DNA of 5,095 nt, from positions 1-5,095 of the forward strand of contig JAISWV010000371.1 in assembly GCA_031270755.1 (NCBI GenBank), in the 5' to 3' direction. Each line of letters begins with the position of its first letter. Positions within the stretch are counted from its first letter, which is position 1. Source of the stretch: Synergistaceae bacterium. Lineage in GTDB: Bacteria; Synergistota; Synergistia; Synergistales; Aminobacteriaceae. The position numbers and the translations under genes are program-made. Shown here piece after piece: positions 1 through 5,095 of the stretch. The notes below the pieces were generated by a model. The model saw only the letters and a list, made by a program, of their open reading frames with translations. It was not told the origin of the DNA and made no database searches.

Positions 1-24
1 GGAGACAATATTACTTATTGCTTA
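1..24. other. Short AT-rich flank downstream of the operon's last visible gene
   Basis: These 24 bases after the small gene's TAA are distinctly AT-rich. They hold a weak CAATA/TATTG inverted repeat (6-10 and 16-20) and a cttatt direct repeat (14-19 and 21-26, the second running into the stop). This marks the end of coding sequence, but too little is visible to call a terminator or to say whether the operon continues. Confidence 0.4.
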
Positions 25-459
25 TTACCGGCTGTATTGCATCTTTTCCACGGGCGTGTCTGCCGCGGGCGGCGGCGTGAAGGGAGTGACCCAGTGCTCC
101 GCCGGCGCGCCGCCGAGAATGGCGGGAACGGAAACGACAGCCATGTCCATGAACGTGGGGATTCTAAAGGTCTTTTCCACTTTTTTGTCGGTATCGGCGT
201 CGTTCACGATGACGATGGTGTGTTTAGGGCCGCTGACATCGACCATGACGCGCTCGGCGCGGCCCATGGAGGAATTCAATTTTTTCCCGTCGACGCTGAC
301 TGTGGCCGACGCCCACGAACGCAGCTCCGCATCGTCGATGGTCACCGCGTTGGTATCGATGAGCAGCGTGTGCCCCTTGCCGATATAAAAGAGGCACGCC
401 CCAAGTGCGATCAGCCCCAGGACGACACAGGCCCTTTGAATCAAGCTGCGCCGGGTCAT
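25..459 (-). CDS. Small membrane-anchored protein, probable accessory component of the ABC importer
   Basis: This 144-residue protein has unknown function. It starts with a basic stretch (RR at 3-4, R9), followed by one hydrophobic segment at about residues 10-27, then GKGHTLLID (27-35) and a hydrophilic, strand-rich domain. It ends in a proline-rich tail (TPPPAADTP). The layout predicts one N-terminal membrane anchor with the rest outside the cytoplasm. A lipobox-like LGAC (19-22) is present, but the residues after the Cys are hydrophobic, so a transmembrane anchor seems likelier. The ATG overlaps the stop of the upstream permease (ATGA), with the purine-rich AAGGGTGG 6 nt upstream, so this start is preferred over a longer reading frame extending to 543. 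The coupling suggests a role in transporter assembly or substrate delivery, which is inference. It may belong to the small DUF6672-type proteins seen beside such importers; that name is from memory and unverified. It ends in TAA 24 nt from the window edge. Confidence 0.8.
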   Translation of the reverse strand: MTRRSLIQRACVVLGLIALGACLFYIGKGHTLLIDTNAVTIDDAELRSWASATVSVDGKKLNSSMGRAERVMVDVSGPKHTIVIVNDADTDKKVEKTFRIPTFMDMAVVSVPAILGGAPAEHWVTPFTPPPAADTPVEKMQYSR

Positions 460-1583
460 AAGGTACCACCCTTTCCGTCGTCCGACCCGGCCCCGCCTCG
501 CAGCAAGGCCCTCGCGTCGTCCTCCTGGGCGGCCCGCTTCCATTCATACAGCACCAGCGACAGCGCGATAACCCCGTAGCTGACGAACTGCCGGAAGTAT
601 TCCCCCAGCATACCCGAGCCGATGAGGTTCTTGCCGGCCATGGGGGCGACGAGAAACAAGAGGTGAAAGAGAATCACGCCCACAAGCGCGTTGGGAATCG
701 ACGCTTTGGTCACGGACGCACCGCCGATGAGCAGGGAGGCGATGGAGAACATGCCCGTTTGCTCATGAGAGTTGGTGGTGTTGATGGTGCCCAGGTTCTG
801 CAGAAAGATGATCTGCCCGAAGCCCGCAAGCACCGTCGAAATGATGATGGCTATGATGCGGGTGCGCTCCACCGCGATGCCCGTAGCGCCCGCCACCGCG
901 CGATCCTGCCCCACGGCCCGCATGTCCTGCCCCAGCTTGGTTTTTCTGAACCAGACGATGAAGGCGCTGACCGCCGCGATGAAAAGGTAGTTGAGAACGG
1001 GAATGTTCACTCCCCACACCTTGAGGGGGATGAACCTCTCCAAGGCCTGCCGCACGCTTTCGAGGTCCACGACGTTGCGGATCCCGTATCCGCGCGAAAG
1101 CAGCAGTTCCGGGTTCGTGACGGGAATGATGCTGCCCATGGCGTACAGCGCGAACAACATGTAGACGCCATTCATGAAAAAGCCCAGGATGAAGCCCGTC
1201 ACCATTTCCCGTCCCTTGGCCATGTTCATGATCGAACCGCACAGCCAGCCCAGAAGAATCGAAATAGGCAGCGAGAGGAGCATTGCCAGCAGAAGGCCCG
1301 GAATACCGACGATTCCCCAGTCCATAACGAAGATAAGGCCGATCTGGCCGGCCATGGCGCCCAGCACCATGCCAAAATTCAGCCCCATGCCCGCCATGAT
1401 CGGCAAAAGCAGGGCTATTACCAAGAAGGAACTGCGTCCCAGGCGGGTCAAGATCTCCTGCAGCAGAAAACTCCCCGGCAGCCGCGAGGCTGGAATGGCG
1501 ATAGCGATCAACACGATAAAGAGAATGACGACAGCGTTTTCGATCAGAAAAAGACGCAACCTGGATTTCATGCTTGATTTCAT
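456..1583 (-). CDS. ABC transporter permease 2 (BPD_transp_2 / RbsC-like family)
   Basis: This 375-residue integral membrane protein would form one half of the translocation pore. It is strongly hydrophobic, with roughly eight to ten membrane segments beginning at about residue 14. Family landmarks are GLNFG (67-71) in the region where sugar permeases carry a DLSVG-like motif, KGREMVTG (123-130), AVGQDRAVAGATGI (223-236), which matches the cytoplasmic coupling loop typically A-x-G-x-N-x-x-A-A-x-x-x-G-I, and IGGASVTKAS (286-295). It shares these landmarks with the permease gene just upstream, but the two are clearly different proteins. A hydrophilic tail (about 349-375, DD- and G-rich) is expected in the cytoplasm. 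The start ATG overlaps the preceding stop (ATGA) and has AAGGTG 5 nt upstream. A second ATG at codon 5 lacks a comparable signal. Its own stop overlaps the start of the small downstream gene. The cargo is unknown. Confidence 0.93.
   Translation of the reverse strand: MKSSMKSRLRLFLIENAVVILFIVLIAIAIPASRLPGSFLLQEILTRLGRSSFLVIALLLPIMAGMGLNFGMVLGAMAGQIGLIFVMDWGIVGIPGLLLAMLLSLPISILLGWLCGSIMNMAKGREMVTGFILGFFMNGVYMLFALYAMGSIIPVTNPELLLSRGYGIRNVVDLESVRQALERFIPLKVWGVNIPVLNYLFIAAVSAFIVWFRKTKLGQDMRAVGQDRAVAGATGIAVERTRIIAIIISTVLAGFGQIIFLQNLGTINTTNSHEQTGMFSIASLLIGGASVTKASIPNALVGVILFHLLFLVAPMAGKNLIGSGMLGEYFRQFVSYGVIALSLVLYEWKRAAQEDDARALLRGGAGSDDGKGGTL
466..473 (-). promoter_or_regulatory. Ribosome binding site for the small terminal gene
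   Basis: AAGGGTGG on the minus strand (473-466) lies 6 nt before the ATG at 459, inside the last codons of the upstream permease. Together with the ATGA stop-start overlap it sets the start of the 144-residue protein, in preference to an in-frame extension to 543 that would be arginine- and glycine-rich and overlap the permease by about 88 nt. Confidence 0.55.
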
Positions 1584-2620
1584 TTCAGCACCTTGGTCTT
1601 GCGGGTCAGGGCATACAGAATCATGCCGTTGGAAACGATGATACGGATAACGTCGGACATGTCCAGCTTCAGCACCGCGTTGAATATGAGCGGCGTCATG
1701 GTCAGAATTCCCTGATACAACGCCACGCCGATGAATACGTTGGTCAACGAGGCCTTGTTGACCCCCGCTCCGCCGATCAGAATGGCCGCCACAGCGGGGA
1801 AGGCCATATAGAGGGGGCCGTCATACAACTGGATAAAACCGAAGCTCTGCTGGTACACGACGATTCCCATGGCGCCCAACATGGTGGAAAGGACCACGCT
1901 GATGACGCGCATCCGGTTGACGTCGACCCCCGACGCTCTGGCATAGCTGGGGTTCGATCCCACCGCCGTCATGGCGGTCCCGATTTTCAGGTGGAAAAAA
2001 GCCCAGATCGCAAGGGAGACGAACAGGAAAAAGAGAATGGCTCCGGTCGGGAACTTGAAGTCGGAGATCTGGACGGCCAGGAAATCGTCGAGGATATGCC
2101 GCCAAAAGTTTTCGACGGAGATAGTCGTCCGCAGGCCCTCTCCGCCATAACCCCATATCATCACCGGGCTTGTAAAAGGCAGGACCAGCCATGCGATGGA
2201 CATGACCATGACGGAGGAAAAACCCACATAGGTGGATATCATCATTTCCCCTCCCTTCACGCGGTTCAGCAAGGTTCCGTAACCATAGCCGAAGATCGCG
2301 CCGAACACCTGCGACACGAGAATGGCGCACAGGAATCCCCGAGCGCCCACATAGCCCGTTTGGATGCTGCAGGTAGCGCCCAGCAGGCCGGCGATGACAC
2401 CCAGAGACAGCCCGAAATTCAGCCCGCATCCGGACTGAATCATGGGAACAAGGGCCAGAACCATAATCCCGTTCATGCCGATCCGGATCGACGTGTCCGA
2501 AAGCGCGCCCGGCAAACTCACGCCCACCATCGGGGCCATCAGAAAAAGCCCCAGCAGATACACGGCGATAATGATCCTCGGCAAGCCGAAATCGGCGACA
2601 AAACGTTTGATCTGCTCCAT
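1580..2620 (-). CDS. ABC transporter permease 1 (BPD_transp_2 / RbsC-like family)
   Basis: This 346-residue polytopic membrane protein is the likely pore partner of the next permease. Hydrophobic segments begin at about residue 15 and run almost to the C terminus. Visible landmarks are GLNFGLSLG (66-74), KGGEMM (122-127), AVGSNPSYARASGVDV (219-234), the coupling loop that contacts the ATPase, and IGGAGVNKASLTNVFIGVAL (282-301). Its length is normal for the family, about 300-370 residues. The start ATG is fused to the ATPase stop as TAATG, a one-base overlap. AGGAG at 2637-2633 lies 12 nt upstream, slightly far, so re-initiation by the ribosome leaving the ATPase gene probably helps. An E-M motif after a K/R-G pair resembles the position where nucleoside-type permeases carry N-E-V-I, weakly favouring a nucleoside-like subgroup. 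That comparison is from memory. The substrate is not identified. Confidence 0.93.
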   Translation of the reverse strand: MEQIKRFVADFGLPRIIIAVYLLGLFLMAPMVGVSLPGALSDTSIRIGMNGIMVLALVPMIQSGCGLNFGLSLGVIAGLLGATCSIQTGYVGARGFLCAILVSQVFGAIFGYGYGTLLNRVKGGEMMISTYVGFSSVMVMSIAWLVLPFTSPVMIWGYGGEGLRTTISVENFWRHILDDFLAVQISDFKFPTGAILFFLFVSLAIWAFFHLKIGTAMTAVGSNPSYARASGVDVNRMRVISVVLSTMLGAMGIVVYQQSFGFIQLYDGPLYMAFPAVAAILIGGAGVNKASLTNVFIGVALYQGILTMTPLIFNAVLKLDMSDVIRIIVSNGMILYALTRKTKVLK

Positions 2621-4266
2621 TAGTGCTCACTTCTCCTGTCCGATTCCGCGGGCCTTTCTTCATTTGGCGTCTTGGGGGCGTCTTTGGCGCCCGCCATGAG
2701 AACGCCGAATTCCTCCAGCAGCGCTGTATGGGGCAGAATTCCCTCGATACGCCCTTCGTAGATAACGGCGATGCGCTGACAGATGGAGCGCAGCTCTTCC
2801 AATTCGCTGGAAACCATGATGATGGTGGTGCCGTATTCACTGTTGTACCTTTTGAGGGTCTCCAAAACAATGGCCTTGGCGCCTATGTCGATGCCCCGCG
2901 TGGGCTCGGAAACGAAAAGGATATCCGGCTGCAGGGCGAAGGCTTTGGCGAGGCAGACTTTTTGCTGGTTGCCTCCGGACAAGTTCCCCACACGCTGACG
3001 AGGGCCGGTGCACTTGATGTCCAGCAGGCTGATGTACTCGTTGGCCACGCTGCACATTTCCCGGTCCGAACGCCACTGAAAGAGCCCACCCAGCAACGGC
3101 TTCAAAAATTTATCTCGGATTTGCATGGCCGAGAACGTAATGTTCCAGTCGATGCCCTCGTCCAGCAACAACCCCACCCCGCGCCGGTCCTCGGAGACAA
3201 AGGCCACGCCACGCTCGAGGGCCGCGTTGGGCGAACCCATTCGAAGGGGTTTTCCGTGCAGTTTGACGACGCCCCCTGCCGGCGACAGCCCCATGATGCC
3301 GTTGGGGATACCGAGCTTCCCCTGTCCCGCAAGCCCGCCGATGCCGAAAATCTCGCCTTTTTTCACGGAAAAAGTGACGTCCCGCACGGTCTCGCCCGGC
3401 ATATCGACCCACAGCCGCTCTACCGACAGCACCGGTTCTTCTTTATCATCGTCTTTTTCGCCTTCGTGAATTCCGGCGCTCTCAGCCCGCTGCGTCTCCA
3501 CCGAGCGCCCCACCATAAGCGAGGCGATGGTTTTGGCAGAACACCCCTTGGCGGGAACCTCTTCGATTTTTTTACCGTCCCGCAACACCACGATTCGGTC
3601 GCAAAGTTCCACCACCTCCCGGAGCCGGTGCGAGATGAAAATGAGAGCGATTCCCTCGGCGGCCAGCAGGCGCAGAGACGAGAGCAGCACCTCGGCCTCG
3701 CTCTCCGTCAGCACGGCGGTGGGCTCGTCGAGAACGATGAGCTTGACGTTGGCCCGGCAGAGCTCGCGGGCAATTTCCGTGAACTGCTTGTGCCCCACCG
3801 GCATTTCCTTGACGAGCATAGCGGGGTCCAGAGCTACCCCGAGTTTGTCGATGGCCGCCTTGGCCAGCTCCGTCATAGTTTTGCGGTCCAGCCTGCTGAT
3901 GCGTGGGCTGAAAATATCGGTCAACGCGGATTTGTACAGCGGCTCGCGGTTCAGAAGAATGTTCTCCGCCGCCGTGAACCCCGGGATAAGCGAAAACTCC
4001 TGGTGAACCATGCCTATCCCGGCATCCAGCGCGTCAAAAGGACTCTTGAATCGAACTTCTTTGCCGTTCCAAAAGATGCCGCCTTCATAGCCGCCGGTCT
4101 CGTGTATTTCCGGCATGGAAAAGAGAATTTTCATGAGCGTGGTTTTGCCCGCGCCGTTCTCCCCCACAAGCCCCACGATTTGGCCCGGGGCCACGTCAAA
4201 AGAAACGTCGGACAACACCCGGTTGCCGTAAAACTGTTTGCCGATGCCGCGCAGGCTTAAAATCAC
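2620..4266 (-). CDS. Fused two-domain ABC importer ATPase (RbsA/MglA/NupO-like), probable GTG start
   Basis: This cytoplasmic ATPase powers the importer, with two nucleotide-binding domains in one chain. Numbered from the GTG start (548 residues), domain 1 has Walker A GENGAGKTT (35-43), Q-loop Gln89, Walker B LIVLDEPTA (176-184) and H-loop His213. Its signature is degenerate: PVGHKQ (156-161) replaces an LSxGQ-type motif. Domain 2 has a canonical signature LSGGNQQ (429-435). Its Walker A is altered (GQGKL, Lys317 followed by Leu318), its Walker B reads FVSEPTRG with Ser453 in place of the usual Asp (codon TCC), and the H-loop His is Ser487. An acidic linker (about 267-278, DDD and EE) joins the domains, and a charged tail closes the protein. 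The fused architecture is typical of sugar and nucleoside importers. GTG is chosen because GGAGG lies 8 nt upstream. In-frame ATGs at 4281 (553 residues) and 4302 (560 residues) lack such a site. Confidence 0.92.
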   Translation of the reverse strand: MILSLRGIGKQFYGNRVLSDVSFDVAPGQIVGLVGENGAGKTTLMKILFSMPEIHETGGYEGGIFWNGKEVRFKSPFDALDAGIGMVHQEFSLIPGFTAAENILLNREPLYKSALTDIFSPRISRLDRKTMTELAKAAIDKLGVALDPAMLVKEMPVGHKQFTEIARELCRANVKLIVLDEPTAVLTESEAEVLLSSLRLLAAEGIALIFISHRLREVVELCDRIVVLRDGKKIEEVPAKGCSAKTIASLMVGRSVETQRAESAGIHEGEKDDDKEEPVLSVERLWVDMPGETVRDVTFSVKKGEIFGIGGLAGQGKLGIPNGIMGLSPAGGVVKLHGKPLRMGSPNAALERGVAFVSEDRRGVGLLLDEGIDWNITFSAMQIRDKFLKPLLGGLFQWRSDREMCSVANEYISLLDIKCTGPRQRVGNLSGGNQQKVCLAKAFALQPDILFVSEPTRGIDIGAKAIVLETLKRYNSEYGTTIIMVSSELEELRSICQRIAVIYEGRIEGILPHTALLEEFGVLMAGAKDAPKTPNEERPAESDRRSEH

Positions 4267-4274
4267 GTTTGACG

Positions 4275-4279
4275 CCTCC
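4275..4279 (-). promoter_or_regulatory. Ribosome binding site GGAGG deciding the ATPase start
   Basis: GGAGG read on the minus strand from 4279 to 4275 is followed by 8 nt and then GTG at 4266-4264. The alternative ATG at 4281 overlaps this site itself (ATGGAGG) and is preceded by AT-rich sequence with no purine-rich motif. The ATG at 4302 is preceded by the hairpin arm. This is the best Shine-Dalgarno I found in the window. Confidence 0.6.
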
Positions 4280-4290
4280 ATAGTGGCAAA

Positions 4291-4318
4291 TTTATAAAGC
4301 ATGTCCCAGGCAAGCCAA
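4291..4318 (-). promoter_or_regulatory. Candidate internal sigma-70-type promoter for the ATPase-permease genes
   Basis: On the minus strand TTGGCT (4318-4313, a 4/6 match to TTGACA) is separated by 16 nt from TATAAA (4296-4291, 5/6 match to TATAAT). Transcription would begin near 4284. That gives a leader of about 17 nt that still contains the GGAGG site and the GTG start, but leaves almost no leader before the ATG at 4281. The spacer overlaps the 3' arm of the intergenic hairpin, so the two signals are interlocked. Such AT-rich matches can occur by chance. Confidence 0.3.
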
Positions 4319-4354
4319 GCGAGAAATTTTTTCCGTTTTCCCTGCCTGGGACAT
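4301..4354 (-). promoter_or_regulatory. Intergenic 12-bp perfect inverted repeat (mRNA hairpin; possible attenuator or stabiliser)
   Basis: ATGTCCCAGGCA at 4301-4312 is the exact reverse complement of TGCCTGGGACAT at 4343-4354, with a 30-nt loop. A small nested GAAA/TTTC pairing is possible within the loop. In the transcript the hairpin begins 15 nt after the binding-protein stop. It is followed by GCTTTATAAATTT rather than a clean U-tract, so it is a poor intrinsic terminator. A likely role is partial termination or 3'-end protection of the binding-protein message, giving more receptor than membrane components, as known for other binding-protein-dependent operons. The function is inference; the repeat itself is seen directly. 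The upstream-most ATPase ATG (4302) lies across the outer end of the 3' arm, which argues against that codon being the start. Confidence 0.65.
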
Positions 4355-4369
4355 CTCAGAATATGCCGC

Positions 4370-5095
4370 TTATTTCAAACCGGAAGAGATCTTGAGGTAT
4401 TTTTCCGGCACATCTATTTCGGCGGAGCCGATGTAGCCTTTGCCGAAAATGTAGGTGTCCTGGAGGAGCAGAATGTAGTTGTCGAGTTTCACTCCGGTGG
4501 TGCCGTCGACGTAATAAGAGCCTCCCCACTTCGCGCCGGGAGTGTATTTGCCGAAGGCCTTGAGAAGGTCCTGCATGTCCGTCGCTTTGGACTCGCCCTC
4601 GACGATGTTGATGGCGTGCTGTATCAAGCCGGTGGTGGCGCAGAACGGGAAAGAAAAGGACCAGGTGCCGAGGCGCCCGCCGGCGTTTTTAGAGGCAAGC
4701 ACATCCTCGATTTTTTTCATAATGGCGGGGAAGTTGCCTCTTTCCTCTTTGAGGTCGATTCCGAGAGCGCCCGGGAAGCCCAGGAGCGGCGAGGGCAGAC
4801 TGGCCTCCACGAAAGACCCGCCGTATTCCACGACCTGGCGGATGAGGGGTTCGGTATGGGCGTCGTTGGTACAGTAAAAAGAGGTATCCTTGCCGTACTG
4901 CTGCACCCACTTGGGAACGTTCTCCAGCAGATACTGCTGCGCGCCCACAATGCCCACGTCGCTCAATGGGTCGGGAGCGGTTTCGAATACCCATTTGACG
5001 CCGAGGTCGTTGCAGGCCTGTTCGAAAATCATCCGGCGGCGGGTGAGGGTTTCGACGCTCATGTGCCGCGGGAAGGAGATATGCACGAACGTATC
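4370..5095 (-). CDS. Substrate-binding protein, DUF3798 family, 3' part (5' end outside window)
   Basis: The frame is open to the window edge and ends in TAA at 4370, giving 241 visible C-terminal residues. The first visible residues are DTFVHISFPRHMS, running through a GTG codon at 5086 without a break, so that codon is very probably internal. Full family members are, from memory, near 370-400 residues with an N-terminal secretion signal, so roughly 130-160 residues are missing here. Recognition rests on SFPRHMS (visible 7-13) followed by a basic helix (TRRRMIFEQ), the FYCTNDAHTEPLIRQ segment and the aromatic GTWSFSFPF stretch. These match my memory of DUF3798, a type-1 periplasmic-binding-protein-like fold. 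Its position just before the ATPase and permeases makes it the extracytoplasmic receptor that would supply specificity. No ligand can be read from the sequence, and the family assignment is recognition, not a search result. Confidence 0.85.
   Translation of the reverse strand, partial: DTFVHISFPRHMSVETLTRRRMIFEQACNDLGVKWVFETAPDPLSDVGIVGAQQYLLENVPKWVQQYGKDTSFYCTNDAHTEPLIRQVVEYGGSFVEASLPSPLLGFPGALGIDLKEERGNFPAIMKKIEDVLASKNAGGRLGTWSFSFPFCATTGLIQHAINIVEGESKATDMQDLLKAFGKYTPGAKWGGSYYVDGTTGVKLDNYILLLQDTYIFGKGYIGSAEIDVPEKYLKISSGLK

Noticed and set aside
6..20. Terminator at the left edge (CAATA/TATTG repeat)
   Set aside because: The 5-bp AT-only stem is too weak, and the window ends before any poly-U tract could be assessed.
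391..402. Lipoprotein signal (LGAC) in the small protein
   Set aside because: Gly at the -2 position and strongly hydrophobic residues after the Cys (LFYIG) fit a continuous membrane anchor better. It cannot be fully excluded.
25..543. Longer version of the small protein starting at 543
   Set aside because: The extra 28 residues are an Arg/Gly-rich stretch read out of frame from the permease coding region. The ATG at 459 has a stop-start overlap and a ribosome binding site, and puts the membrane anchor at the N terminus.
37..2623. Chain of plus-strand open frames opposite the small gene and both permeases (37-579, 663-1577, 1574-2623)
   Set aside because: All are in the same antisense codon register as the minus-strand genes and have low-complexity, charged translations. 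They reflect codon bias and are not genes.
2623..4260. Long plus-strand open frame opposite the ATPase (545 codons)
   Set aside because: It is in exact codon register with the real gene. It stays open because the sense strand avoids TTA, CTA and TCA codons. The product is His-, Arg- and Gln-rich with no recognisable domain, while the minus-strand product has clear ABC motifs.
4301..4354. Strong rho-independent terminator between receptor and ATPase
   Set aside because: The stem is good but the loop is 30 nt and no continuous U-tract follows on the transcribed strand. It is kept as a regulatory or stabilising hairpin.
4370..5086. GTG at 5086 as the start of a short 238-residue protein
   Set aside because: The frame continues upstream to the window edge with family-like residues (DTF before VHISFPRHMS). 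No secretion signal follows the GTG, so the gene is cut by the window edge.

Overview
The window is one co-directional gene block, read entirely on the minus strand. It encodes a nearly complete ABC importer of the sugar/nucleoside (RbsABC / Bmp-Nup-like) class. In transcription order, right to left, it holds: the 3' part of a substrate-binding protein gene that I assign to the DUF3798 family (5' end outside the window); a fused two-domain ATPase; two different integral-membrane permeases; and a small membrane-anchored protein of unknown function.

The junctions are very tight downstream of the binding protein. The ATPase and first permease overlap by 1 nt (TAATG). The two permeases overlap by 4 nt (ATGA). 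The second permease and the small protein also overlap by 4 nt (ATGA). This argues that the last four products are made together by coupled translation and that the small protein belongs to the transporter. The only real intergenic space lies between the binding protein and the ATPase. It holds a perfect 12-bp inverted repeat, a possible internal promoter, and a strong Shine-Dalgarno that points to a GTG start for the ATPase.

The substrate is unknown. The fused ATPase plus two non-identical permeases resembles nucleoside (Nup/Bmp-type) importers more than ribose-type systems, which usually have one permease gene. However, the binding protein is not a Bmp-type lipoprotein. The ATPase looks asymmetric: one of its two composite ATP sites appears intact and the other degenerate.

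Organism: bacterial, moderately GC-rich. TTA, CTA and TCA codons are avoided, so the antisense frame stays open through most of each gene. From memory, DUF3798 importers of this kind occur in Synergistota, Fusobacteria, spirochaetes and some Clostridia. The base composition favours a member of Synergistota, but this is an inference and not proven by the window. No tRNA, rRNA, CRISPR array, insertion sequence or plus-strand gene was found.
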